Source of the DNA: Clostridia bacterium
Lineage (GTDB): Bacteria; Bacillota; Clostridia; Christensenellales; Aristaeellaceae
Length of the DNA stretch: 64,000 bases
Direction of reading: 5' to 3'
Assembly: GCA_017430225.1 (NCBI GenBank)
Contig: JAFRNK010000003.1
Span: 1 to 64,000 of the forward strand
Each line of letters opens with the position of its first letter. The stretch's first letter is position 1. A program made the translations under genes and the position numbers. The notes beneath the pieces are model-generated. The model was not told the DNA's origin. It did not search any database and was given only the letters and a program-made list of their open reading frames with translations. Positions 24,347 to 33,900 of this stretch are shown here, piece by piece.

Positions 24347-24415
24347 TTTCGTTCCCCCTGAATGTGGAATGGGGCAGGACGTGATTGCGTCCTGCCCGTT
24401 GGAGATAAGATCAAA

Positions 24416-25276
24416 TCACTTGACCGCGCCTGCCACGATGCCGCCGATGACGTGTTTCTGCAGGATCAGGTACACCAGGATGACCGGCGCGACGGACAAT
24501 GTCAGACCGGCCATGATGTTGCCGTAGTCGCTGGAGAACTCGCCGTAGAAGGTACGGATCGCCAGGGGCAGGGTGTAGAATTCCTTCCGGGTGAAGATCA
24601 TGGAAGGAAGCAGGAAGTCGTTCCAGTAGCTGAGGATCTCCAGGATCGCCACCGTGGAGAGGATCGGCTTCAGCAGCGGGAACACGATGGTAAAGAAGGT
24701 GCGGTGGTAGCCCGCGCCGTCGATGCGCGCCGCTTCCTCCAGCGCCACCGGGATATTGCCCTTGATGAAGCCGTGGCACATGAAGGTACACATACTGACG
24801 CCGAAGCCCAGGTTCATGAAGACCATGGTCATGCGGTGGTTCAGCCAGTGCAGCTGCGCGCCGTAGATGGCGATCAGCGGAATCATGACGACCTGGAAGG
24901 GGACGATCATGGACGCCAGCATGGCGGAGAAGCTGATCTTGCAGGCCTTCCAGTCCGTCCTGACGAACAGCCACGCGGCCATGCTCGAGACGATGAGCAG
25001 CAGGATGACCGACACGCCGACCACAAAGAGGCTGTTGCCGAAGGTGCGGGGGAAGTTCATCTTCTCGATGGCGTTCTGGTAGTTGATCCATTGCGGGCCC
25101 TTGGGGTCTGCCAGCATCAGGGGCGCCTTGACGATGGAGACCTTTGTCTTCAGGGAGTTGACCAGCACCAGCGCGAAGGGGAACAGGTAGATGCAGAATA
25201 CGATGATGGCGATCGTCAGCTTCCCTGCCTGCTTTAAGTTCTTATGGCCGCCGGCGGCACGTGATGATTCACTCAT
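24416..25276 (-). CDS. Carbohydrate ABC transporter permease, MalG type
   Basis: This encodes 286 residues with six membrane segments. The EAA loop EEAARIDGAGYHRTFFTIVF PLLKP contacts the ATPase. The N-terminus is cytoplasmic. It overlaps the upstream permease by one base, so translation is coupled. No ABC ATPase is encoded in the operon. As in many Clostridia, a shared MsmK/UgpC-like ATPase from elsewhere is expected. With its partner it forms the channel of a CUT1 family sugar importer. Confidence 0.92.
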   Translation of the reverse strand: MSESSRAAGGHKNLKQAGKLTIAIIVFCIYLFPFALVLVNSLKTKVSIVKAPLMLADPKGPQWINYQNAIEKMNFPRTFGNSLFVVGVSVILLLIVSSMAAWLFVRTDWKACKISFSAMLASMIVPFQVVMIPLIAIYGAQLHWLNHRMTMVFMNLGFGVSMCTFMCHGFIKGNIPVALEEAARIDGAGYHRTFFTIVFPLLKPILSTVAILEILSYWNDFLLPSMIFTRKEFYTLPLAIRTFYGEFSSDYGNIMAGLTLSVAPVILVYLILQKHVIGGIVAGAVK

Positions 25277-26160
25277 TATGCCTCCACCTCCCTCTTCTTG
25301 CCGATATAGGTCTGGGTCAGGGAAATCACGGCGATAACCAGGAAGAAGATCAGCGCTTCCGCCTGACCCACGCCGTAGAGATGATTCTCAAACGCCTGGG
25401 TATAGATGTGCATGGCCGTCATCTTGGTCGAGTTATAGGGCCCGCCCGCCGTCAGGGACAGGTTCAGGTCGTAGACCTTGAAGGAGCGGGTCAGGGACAG
25501 GAACAGGCAGATGACGAAAGAGGGTATCATCAGCGGCAGACGGATGTTCCACAAAGTCTGCCGTTCGTTGGCGCCGTCCACGTTCGCCGCTTCCAGCACG
25601 TCCTCCGAGATGCCGACGAAGCCGGAAATGTAGATCAGCAGCATGTAGCCGGAGAGCTGCCAGGTCTGTACCACGACCAGGGAGGCAAAGGCGGTGGAGG
25701 GGTTGGACAGCCAGGATTTCTGGAACAGCGGGATCGGGATCGCGCTGTACAGGCTCGGGACCACGCGGCTGAAGATGATCTGCCAGATGTAACCCAGGAT
25801 CAGGCCGCCGATCAGGTTCGGCGTGAAGAAGCCCGCGCGGAAGAAATTCTGGCCCTTGACGCCGCTGGTCAGCAGGTACGCCAGGAAGAAGGCGATAATG
25901 TTGATAAACACCACCGAGAGCAGGGAGAAGCCGGTCGTCATCAGCAGTGTCGACCAGAAGGTGCTGTCCTGGAAGGCGGTCACATAATTGGTCAGGCCAA
26001 CAAAGTTTTTCAGGTCAGCCAGGCCGTTCCAGTCCGTAAACGTCAGGTATATACCGTAGACAAGAGGTATGATCACGACGCAGCAGAAGAACAGCATGGC
26101 GGGACCCGCAAAAGAGATAAAGAGAAGCAGCTTCTCTTTGAAGGTCATATTTTGTTTCAA
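25276..26160 (-). CDS. Carbohydrate ABC transporter permease, MalF type
   Basis: This encodes 294 residues. Three in-frame starts compete: a GTG at 26169, a TTG at 26160 and an ATG at 26148. The TTG is chosen because GAGG lies 8 nt before it. The GTG overlaps the ribosome site and the ATG is too far. Six membrane helices are visible, with the EAA-type loop EAANVDGANERQTLWNIRLP. It is the partner of the MalG-type gene downstream. A strong intra-operon terminator separates it from the binding-protein gene. Confidence 0.88.
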   Translation of the reverse strand: MKQNMTFKEKLLLFISFAGPAMLFFCCVVIIPLVYGIYLTFTDWNGLADLKNFVGLTNYVTAFQDSTFWSTLLMTTGFSLLSVVFINIIAFFLAYLLTSGVKGQNFFRAGFFTPNLIGGLILGYIWQIIFSRVVPSLYSAIPIPLFQKSWLSNPSTAFASLVVVQTWQLSGYMLLIYISGFVGISEDVLEAANVDGANERQTLWNIRLPLMIPSFVICLFLSLTRSFKVYDLNLSLTAGGPYNSTKMTAMHIYTQAFENHLYGVGQAEALIFFLVIAVISLTQTYIGKKREVEA

Positions 26161-26183
26161 GGCGTACACCTCAATTCTTAAAA

Positions 26184-26218
26184 ACGCCGCAAAGCGGGGG
26201 CTTACCGCTTTGCGGCGT
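26184..26218 (-). terminator. Intra-operon terminator after the binding-protein gene
   Basis: On the minus strand ACGCCGCAAAGCG pairs with CGCTTTGCGGCGT around 9 nt and is followed by TTTTT. It probably limits permease mRNA relative to binding-protein mRNA. Confidence 0.85.
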
Positions 26219-26256
26219 CTGGGGTTAAATAACTATGTCCCGGAACTCACTTGGGA

Positions 26257-27543
26257 TCAATAATTGACCTCATGAGCAGCCCAGTACGCGTCAAACGCAG
26301 CGCCGACTTCTTCTCTGGTCTTGGCGCCGTCCAGATAGGCCTGCATGGTAGCGCCGCCGACAGCACTGCGGTGATCGCTGGGCAGATAGGTCACGGCTTC
26401 GAAGGTCAGGCCCTTATCGATATACTCTTTCAGGCCGACATTGAAGGGATTGGAGGGCGGCAGCTCGATGTTGGTGAACGCGGTGACCATGCCGCAGTCA
26501 TTGATCATGGCATTCTGGCCGTCAGCGGTGTAGATCAGCCAGTTCAGGAACTTCTTGGCGGCTTCCTGCTGTTCCTCAGAGGCATAGGTCTTGTCGACCA
26601 CGATGTACTTGGTGGCCTGGGCCAGCAGCTTGCCCTGGGCGCCGGCGCTCACGGGCATGTGCATGATGGAATACTCCTGGCCTTCCACGGCGAAGGGCGC
26701 CAGGTTCGGCCATGCCCAGGTGCCGTTGATCCAGAACGCGGCTTCGCCTTCAGCCAGGTAGGAAGCGTTCAGGTCATAGTCGGCAGACAGCGGGTCCTGC
26801 TTGTTGATGTTGTATTCCATATACAGGTCGAACATATCCATGCAGGCGTTGAAGACGGGGTTGTCGATGAACTTCTCTTCGCCGGCGCGGACCCTCTCGA
26901 TGAACGCTTCAGCGCCCGCGATGGTGCCGTCCTGGATGCCGTAGAAGTACTGGGTGAAGTGGGAGCCGATGGACCAGTCTTCCTTGTTGATGATGACCGG
27001 GTTCTCCATGCCGCCCTCGCGCAGCTGCTTGAGCAGGGCTTCGAAGTCTTCCTTGGTCTGGTACTTCAGCGGATCGAAGGGCTCGCCGGTGATCTTTTCG
27101 ATGGCGGTCTTGTTGATCAGGTTGGCCTTGGCTTCGATGGTCAGGGGCATGCCGTAGAGCACGTCGTTGATGACGGCGCCCATGTCCTTGCCGCCGATGG
27201 CAGCCCAGGGCTGGTCGCCCAGGTCGGCGATCTTGCCTTCACGGGCCAGGTCTTTGACGTTGGCGATATCCACGACAGAGATGGTGGGCGCGTCGCCGGA
27301 ATTGTAGCGGGTCGTCAGCGTTTCGCCGGGATTGCTGGTTTCGGTGATCTCGATCTTGACATTGTAGGCGGCGCCGAATTTATCAGCGGCGGCCTGCATG
27401 GCGGCGGTGATCTCGGGCTTGGAGTTCATCAGGGTGATGGAGACCTGATTCGCAAAGGGCTCGCCGACTTCGTCAGCCATCGCGACAGAAGCGACAGACA
27501 GCAGCATTACAGCCGCCAGCAACAGGGACAGAAACTTTTTCAT
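26257..27543 (-). CDS. ABC transporter sugar-binding protein
   Basis: This encodes 428 residues with a signal peptide (MKKFLSLLLAAVMLLSVASV AMA). The fold is the MalE-type extracellular solute-binding protein: ITLMNSKPEITAAMQAAADK, NDVLYGMPLTIEAKANLINK, EAAFWINGTWAWPNLAPF and a C-terminal AAKKFLNWLIYTADGQ. There is no cysteine lipobox. The cleavage site looks like signal peptidase I (AMA-DE), so the protein would not be lipid-anchored, which is unusual for a Gram-positive importer. It is first in an operon with two permeases and a sucrose phosphorylase, and sucrose or a related glucoside is the likely ligand. Confidence 0.9.
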   Translation of the reverse strand: MKKFLSLLLAAVMLLSVASVAMADEVGEPFANQVSITLMNSKPEITAAMQAAADKFGAAYNVKIEITETSNPGETLTTRYNSGDAPTISVVDIANVKDLAREGKIADLGDQPWAAIGGKDMGAVINDVLYGMPLTIEAKANLINKTAIEKITGEPFDPLKYQTKEDFEALLKQLREGGMENPVIINKEDWSIGSHFTQYFYGIQDGTIAGAEAFIERVRAGEEKFIDNPVFNACMDMFDLYMEYNINKQDPLSADYDLNASYLAEGEAAFWINGTWAWPNLAPFAVEGQEYSIMHMPVSAGAQGKLLAQATKYIVVDKTYASEEQQEAAKKFLNWLIYTADGQNAMINDCGMVTAFTNIELPPSNPFNVGLKEYIDKGLTFEAVTYLPSDHRSAVGGATMQAYLDGAKTREEVGAAFDAYWAAHEVNY

Positions 27544-27955
27544 AATGGTTCCTTCCTTTCATGGTATAAATGGTTGTGCGGATCCAAACCGTCCGCAAAT
27601 GACACAATTATTATAGCCTCAATCCACTCCTGTGTCAAATGATTTCTGTATTATTAAGAAAAAAAGCGACCGCTGCAGACAAATTGGACGGCGCTGTTTT
27701 GCTGTCCGGACGGCGGCGTCTGTGAAATTTGTTATACAAAAGTGTTTTTCCGTGTTATAGCAGTGCAAATGCCCGCCTGTGAAAACAGGATATAAGCATG
27801 ACGGCCCCTTGCCAAACCCCTTCACTTCGTATACAATATAATCACCGCGATTGGAATCGGCGGGGAGGATTCGTTCGGACGGATCTCGCTGCGCAGAGGC
27901 AGACAGACGCGCCGCAATCATCGGCATGACAGCGGAATAAAGGAGACGAGGCAAG
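27544..27955. other. Divergent intergenic region (412 bp) with SBP promoter
   Basis: It holds the promoter of the sugar importer on the minus strand: -35 TTGACA (27633-27638), 17 nt, -10 TATAAT (27610-27615). For the rightward STAS gene only a TATAAT at 27837-27842 is seen, without a convincing -35. The rest is unassigned and I see no small gene or structured RNA. Confidence 0.6.
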
Positions 27956-29134
27956 ATGGTACAAGGGAAAATGGAAGACGGCAAGCTGATCATCAGCCTG
28001 TTTGGCAGGATCGACTCGGCCAACGCGGCGGAGTATGAGAACAAGATCCAGGAGGTCGTGCAGGCGAATCCCGCCCAGACCATCGTCGTGGACTGCGAGA
28101 AGCTGGACTACGCGACCAGCGCGGGGCTGCGGGTGATCCTCCGGCTCAAGAAATCCGTGGACGATACCAGCCTCATCAACGTCAATGCGGAGTTGTATGA
28201 GATCTTCGATATGACCGGCTTTACCGATATGATGTCGATCCAGAAGGCCTACCGCGTCTTCTCGGTGGAGGGCTGCGAGGTGATCGGCGAGGGCGCGAAC
28301 GGCAAGGTCTACCGCATCGACCGCGACACCATCGTCAAGGTGTACCGGAATCCCGACGCGTTGCCGGAGATCCAGCGTGAGCGCGAGCTGGCGCGCACCG
28401 CCTTCGTGGCGGGCGTTCCGACCGCGATCCCGTACGACGTCGTGCGCATCGAGGGCGGCGGCTACGGCTCCGTCTTCGAGCTGCTGAACGCCACCAGCTT
28501 TGTCAAGCTCCTGATCAAGGGTGAAAAGACGCTGGACGAAGTGGCCGAAATGAGCATCGACCTGCTGAAGACCATCCATTCCAAGACCGTCGCGCCGGAC
28601 AAGATGCCCGACATGAAGGCCGTCGCGCTGGACTGGGCGGCGTTCCTGAAGGACTACCTGCCCGCGGAGCAGGCCGATAAGCTGTACGCGCTGGTGGAGG
28701 CCGTCCCCGAGGACATGCACATGATGCACGGCGATTACCACCTGAAGAACATCATGTTCCAGAACGGCGAAAGCCTGCTGATCGACATGGACACGCTCTG
28801 CCACGGGCATCCGGTCTTCGAGCTGGCGAGCATGTACAATGCCTACATCGGCTTCTCGGCGATCGATAAATCTCACGCGATCGATTTCCTGGGCATCGAT
28901 TACGATACCTGCTGCAAGCTCTGGCACAAGAGCCTGGAGCTGTACCTCGGCACCACGGACGAGAGCGCGATCAGGAGCGTCGAAGAAAAGGCCGCGATCA
29001 TCGGCCTGACGCGCCTCATGCGGCGCACCATCCGCAGGGACGGGATGAATACGGACGAGGGCCGCCAGCTGATCGATTACTGCAAAAAGACGCTGATGGA
29101 ACTGGTGCCCAAGGTGGATACGCTGGTGTTCTGA
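27956..29134 (+). CDS. STAS domain fused to an aminoglycoside-phosphotransferase-like kinase
   Basis: This encodes 392 residues. Residues 1-100 are a STAS anti-sigma-factor-antagonist domain with VVDCEKLDYATSAGLRVIL. Ser55 sits where SpoIIAA-like proteins are phosphorylated. Residues about 105-390 are an APH/choline-kinase-type fold: a glycine loop (IGEGANGKVYRI), Lys128 in IVKVYRN, the catalytic loop HGDYHLKNI (Asp260) and LIDMDTLCHG (metal Asp277). The combination suggests a soluble protein that links a partner-switching signal to small-molecule or protein phosphorylation. The substrate is unknown. The PHP gene starts 1 nt after its stop, so they form an operon. Confidence 0.85.
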   Translation: MVQGKMEDGKLIISLFGRIDSANAAEYENKIQEVVQANPAQTIVVDCEKLDYATSAGLRVILRLKKSVDDTSLINVNAELYEIFDMTGFTDMMSIQKAYRVFSVEGCEVIGEGANGKVYRIDRDTIVKVYRNPDALPEIQRERELARTAFVAGVPTAIPYDVVRIEGGGYGSVFELLNATSFVKLLIKGEKTLDEVAEMSIDLLKTIHSKTVAPDKMPDMKAVALDWAAFLKDYLPAEQADKLYALVEAVPEDMHMMHGDYHLKNIMFQNGESLLIDMDTLCHGHPVFELASMYNAYIGFSAIDKSHAIDFLGIDYDTCCKLWHKSLELYLGTTDESAIRSVEEKAAIIGLTRLMRRTIRRDGMNTDEGRQLIDYCKKTLMELVPKVDTLVF

Positions 29135-29135
29135 G

Positions 29136-30002
29136 ATGCCTGATCTTTATCATATCGATTTACATTTGCATACCAACGTCTCCGACGGCACCGATACGCC
29201 GGAGGAGCTCCTCAGGTGCGTCCGCGAGGCGGGCATCCGCCTGTTCTCGATCACGGACCACGACGGATACAATGCCCACGAGGCGCTCCGCGGCCGCATG
29301 GCGGAGGACGATCCCCGGCTCCTGACCGGCATCGAGTTTTCGTGCAAGGACGAAGAGGGGAAATACCATATCCTCGGATACAACTTCGATCCGGACGCGG
29401 ACGCGATCGTGAACGTCGTGGAGATCGGCCACGCCTACCGCATGCGCAAGGTGCGCAAAAGGCTGGATCTCCTGAAAGAGGAGTACAATATCGATCTGCC
29501 GGAAGAAGAAGTGAAACACCTGCTGGCCATGGAGAATCCCGGCAAGCCGCACATCGGCAACCTGCTGGTCAAGTACGGCTACTCGGAGACGAGGGACCAG
29601 GCGATCAACGAGATCATCAACAAACTCCACGTCCACAGCGAGTACGTCCGGCCGGAGGAAGCCATCGCGGGCATTCTCGGGGCCGGCGGCATTCCGGTGC
29701 TGGCGCATCCCCTGTTCGGGAGCGGCGACGAGCTGATCCTCGGCGACGAAATGGACGCCCGCCTGCGCCGCCTGATGGGCTTCGGCCTGCAGGGCGTGGA
29801 AGGGTTCTATTCCGGCTTTACCGACAAGCTGCGGGCACAGGTGCTCGCCCTCGCGGCGAAGTACGGCCTGTACGTCACCGCCGGCAGCGACTACCACGGG
29901 AAAAACAAGCTGGTGCGCCTGGGCGATACCGGCCTGGACGAAGTCACGGAGTACCCGGAAGGGCTCACAAAGTTCCTGGAAGAAGTGGGAGTGAGGGGTT
30001 AG
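29136..30002 (+). CDS. PHP-domain phosphoesterase, RNase AM/TrpH-like
   Basis: This encodes 288 residues. The sequence has HIDLHLHTNVSDGTDTPEE, SITDHDGYNAH, LLTGIEFSCK, HILGYNFD, a KPHIGNLLVKYGY linker, PVLAHPLFG and TAGSDYHGKN. These are the ligands and layout of the TrpH/YciV family. E. coli RNase AM (TrpH) removes 5' nucleotides and hydrolyses 3',5'-nucleoside bisphosphates. A role in RNA or pAp turnover is therefore likely, though not certain. It is coupled to the STAS-kinase gene. A repeat tract begins at its stop codon. Confidence 0.88.
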   Translation: MPDLYHIDLHLHTNVSDGTDTPEELLRCVREAGIRLFSITDHDGYNAHEALRGRMAEDDPRLLTGIEFSCKDEEGKYHILGYNFDPDADAIVNVVEIGHAYRMRKVRKRLDLLKEEYNIDLPEEEVKHLLAMENPGKPHIGNLLVKYGYSETRDQAINEIINKLHVHSEYVRPEEAIAGILGAGGIPVLAHPLFGSGDELILGDEMDARLRRLMGFGLQGVEGFYSGFTDKLRAQVLALAAKYGLYVTAGSDYHGKNKLVRLGDTGLDEVTEYPEGLTKFLEEVGVRG

Positions 30003-30135
30003 GAGTTCGGAGTGCGGAGTGCGGAGTACCCATAAAGGGCACAGGTGAGGAATTCGGAGTGCGGAGTGCGGAGTGCGGAGTTAGGAAGCAGATATTGATA
30101 AAGAGCGGAATTACTTCCTGCTTTCTGCTTTCTCC
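30003..30135 (+). repeat. Outer repeat: GGAGTGCGGAGT tract plus module R3
   Basis: GAGTTCGGAGTGCGGAGTGC begins right at the stop of the PHP gene. It is followed by AGTACCCATAAAGGGCAC (30024-30042), a second GCGGAGT array (30056-30083) and the R3 module (GGAAGCAG ... GCGGAATTACTTCC). Reverse copies are found at 34877-34918 (GCGGAGT part), 10269-10286 (CCCATAAAGGG part) and 2028-2125 (R3 part). Confidence 0.7.
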
Positions 30136-30160
30136 TTTGCTTTTGCTGTCATGCGGATTG

Positions 30161-30248
30161 TGCGGGGGAATAACGCAACAATGCTGCGTGCGTGCGTGTA
30201 GGATCGTTACACGCACGCACGCAGGAAAACGGGGGTTATACTCCACAA
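30161..30248 (+). repeat. Repeat module R2 with a 17-bp perfect palindrome
   Basis: CTGCGTGCGTGCGTGTA (30184-30200) and TACACGCACGCACGCAG (30208-30224) form perfect arms around a 7-nt loop. GGAATAACGC lies on one side and AAACGGGGGTTATACTCC, then ACAACGCG, on the other. An inverted copy lies at 34338-34410 and a partial one at 1463-1520. Confidence 0.85.
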
Positions 30249-30274
30249 CGCGTGAAACAAGCTGCCAGGCTCCT

Positions 30275-30345
30275 GCTTTTATTCTGATTTATGGAGAATA
30301 ACAGAAAAACAAAGCGTGCCGTGCGTGCGGGGCGCGTATCCCGTC
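30275..30345 (+). repeat. R1 fragment, orientation F
   Basis: ATTCTGATTTATGGAGAATA followed by AAAGCGTGCCGTGCGTGC. This is the reverse complement of the R1 end at 34740-34786. The tract 30346-30450 beyond it shows no gene. Confidence 0.65.
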
Positions 30346-30450
30346 GCGTCCAGTGAACGATGAAGGCGGGAGAAGCGCCAATGAGCCACAGAGCATAGAA
30401 TGCGGCAGCATTTTATGCGACAATGGCGAATTGAGGACGGCGCACAATGC

Positions 30451-30545
30451 AAAGCGTGCCGGCTGCCGTCGGCGCGCTTTTTCTTTGCTCTGATCCCACA
30501 ACGGTTTAGCAAGCCATGCATTTTGGCACGCACGGCACGATTTAT
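30451..30545 (+). repeat. R1 element, orientation F
   Basis: It has a GCGTGCCGGC / GTCGGCGCGC stem with TTTTTCTTTG, then CACAACGGTTTAGCAAGCC and TTTTGGCACGCACGGCACG, co-linear with the window-start copy. 30546-30747 is AT-rich, without a recognisable gene. Confidence 0.75.
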
Positions 30546-30747
30546 TTTAGGGTTTTTCGCTGATATTTTGTTCTTCTATTCCTTATGTGGTTATTCCTGT
30601 TTAAAACGACTCATCCAACAAAGGAAAAGCATCCTTCTCCACTATCATGAAACAAAGTAGAAGAATATTTTGTGGAGAAAAAGCGCGCTTTAAGATAAGG
30701 TAAAATATTTTTCGCACAATTGAAAAGGAACCCCAAGACGTATAGAA

Positions 30748-30832
30748 TTAAAGCGTGCCGTGCGTGCCGGCACGGATACGCACGACGTCTTGCGTGCCGG
30801 CTGCTGTCGGCGCGCTTTTTCTTTTTGCTGAT
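30748..30832 (+). repeat. R1 element, orientation F, terminator-like stem
   Basis: AAGCGTGCCGTGCGTGCC, GGCACGGATACGCACGACG, then GCGTGCCG (30792-30799) paired with CGGCGCGC (30808-30815) followed by TTTTTCTTTTT. It lies only 87 bp beyond the stop of the LRR gene. Confidence 0.75.
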
Positions 30833-30918
30833 TTGAAGTGGTAATCTAAAAGTAGACAATGACGAACAGTTTATAAACAGTATTCCTAAGAGAGGTATCG
30901 ATAATACTATTGGTTCGC

Positions 30919-33900
30919 TCATTTCTTAATGAAAGGTATATTATGGTTGTTTGCCCACGTTTCAGCATAACTCCCTTCAGGGGCAATTATTATTATAACG
31001 CTACCATCAAAGGCATTATCTGCAATGCTTTCTAAACCAGAAGGAAGCTCAATAATATCCACATCCGGCAGATTTGCAAATGCTTCATTTTCGATGATTT
31101 TAGTTGACTCAGGAACAATCACACGATTGTTTCCAATTATTGTAATTGCACATGATGCACTAATACCACTTGCAGAAGTAGCTGTGATAGTAATTCGTCC
31201 TTTCTTCAAAGTTCGAAGTAGTCCATCATTATTTACTATTGCAACTGTCTCATCGCTTGTTGTGAATGTGACAAGATGATTTATACAGCTTTGCGTACCC
31301 ATTTGTACATTTACTGACAACTGTATTTCCTGATTTATGTTTGCTACTATCGTATTATTCGGAAAATTTATTTCTGTAACAGGATTACAAACGTGTATTA
31401 AAGCACTTGAACTCAACCCGTTTTCATCCGTCACAGTGACAGTTGTTTCTCCAATGCTGCAAGCTGTTATTACTCCGTCTGTATTAACCGTAACAATTGT
31501 CGGGTCAATACTATTCCATACAAGATCTGGTTCGGCTTCATCAGGAACTATAATGAGTTGTAATTGCATACTATCATGATTGATTATCCAGATTTCATCA
31601 TTTTCAAAATACATGTCAGTTGCTGGACCAATTACAATGATCGACATGCTTGCAGTAGCATTTCCAACTGTTGCTGTTATTATACAAGTGCCTAAACCAA
31701 TAGCTTCTATCATGCCATCTTGTACATTGGCAATAGATGGGTTATCCGTATTCCATATTATTGTAGGTTGATCATAATCAGGAAACACGTTTGGCATGAT
31801 GTTGTAGGTATTGTTCACTTTCAAACGTAGCTCATCAAACGGCAATGAAATCTCACGCTCAGTATCTGGATCAAAATAATCTAGATATACTATAGGTAAA
31901 TTCTGATAGTTTGCCCAAGTATCGGCATCTGACTCTCTATAGCAATATACAATTGGACAACAATCATTGAGTGCTTGATTACTATCAAAATTCGTTGTTT
32001 TGCTAAGAATTACTAATTTATTGAGTCTAGAACATGACGACAATGCAAGCCGGTGAATATTCTTTACACTTTCAGGAAGAGTCAAATTTGCCAAATTTCT
32101 ACATTCTGAAAAAGCATATTTTTCGATACTTGTCACACCATTAGATATTTTTATACTTTTCAAATTACTACAACCTGAAAATGTTTCTTGGCATATACAG
32201 TCTACACCAGATGGAATCATAATGCTTTCTAAAGCATTACATGCATAAAAAGCACCTTTATCAATGTTAGTGACACTTTCTGGAATCACTAAATTTTTTA
32301 AGTTGATGCAATTATAAAAAGCATATTCACCAATACTCACTATACCATTTGGTAAAACCACGTTTTCCAAACTTTCACAACGATAAAAAGTCTCTCTCCC
32401 TATTTCTGTAACCCTTAATGGAATGACAATCTCCTTTAGACTATTACAACGCATAAAAGCATATTCACCAATACTAATCACATTTTCCGGAATTGCTATG
32501 CTCAATAAACTACTACAACCATTGAATGTACCGTTTTCAATTCTCGTTATTCTGGATGAAAGAGTTATGCTAACCAAACCACTACATCCACTAAAAGCAC
32601 TTTCCTTAATAGTATATACTGTATTTGGAATTATTATACTTGTTAATCCACTACACTTAGCAAATGCTGAAGAATCAATCATTGTAACACTACTTGGTAT
32701 AGTTACTTGTGTAAAACCACCAAAGTTATAGAATGCATACGAGCTTATTGTTGCAAAAGTATCTGGAATTATAAGATTTGTAATTTCTGTATCATCGATA
32801 TACAAGAAACTTGATGCTACATATGGATTGTAATTTGGACGACTTTCCAAATTTCCAAAATTAATTGATAACCATGACTCAATACTTGAAACATGAATCT
32901 CGGTAAGATTAGAACAATGACTAAATGCAAAGTCACCAATATATGTGATGTTGTCTGGAACTAAAATACTTCTTAGATTAGTACAATCACTAAAAGTGTA
33001 TGAACTTATACGTGTAATACCTCTTGGTATTACAATATCTGTTAAACCTTTACAATTGCGAAACGCATATGAATTAATTCTTGTTACACTATCAGGTATT
33101 TCAATAGTTGTTAAATTAGTACAACCATCAAAGGCATAATCACTAATAAATGTTACACCATCCGGAATTGTTATGCTTATCAGACTACTACAGTTTTGAA
33201 ATGCTGAATACCCAATTGACGTTATAGTATTGGGTAATACAACAGATCTTAGTTTCTTACAGCCATTAAATAAAAAGTTTTCTATGCTACTAATACCATT
33301 CGGAATTATAATATCTGTCAGTCCAGTACAACCATAAAACGCAAAATACCCTATTTCGGATACAGTTTCTGGTATTATTATGCTTACAATATTAGAAAAC
33401 CCATAAAATGCTAAATCGCAAATACTTGTTATGTTATCTGGTATTATAATACTTGTTAATGGTTCATTACCAATATATAATCCGCAAACTTTATTATAAT
33501 TAGGATGGCTTTCAAAGCTATCATCATATTCTATCGATAACCAAGAATCTATACTTGATATATGTATTTGGTTTAAGCTATCACACTCTTCAAAAGCATA
33601 TGGACCAATTGTGTTAAGGCTTTCAGGCAATGTAATACTAACTAAACTAGTACATCCACTGAAAGCATAACTACCAATACTATTAATACTGTCAGGTAAC
33701 AAAACACTTTTCAAACAGGTGCATCCATTGAAAGCACTTCCACCAATGTCGGTAACACTATTTGGAATCGTAATATGTGTTAAATTAGGACAGTTAAATG
33801 CCCTTTGACTAATATTTGTTATTCCTTGGCCAATTGTTACCGTTTTAATGGAAGATTTATACTTGTTCCATGCTTCACCAGAATCCGTAAATCCCTCCAT

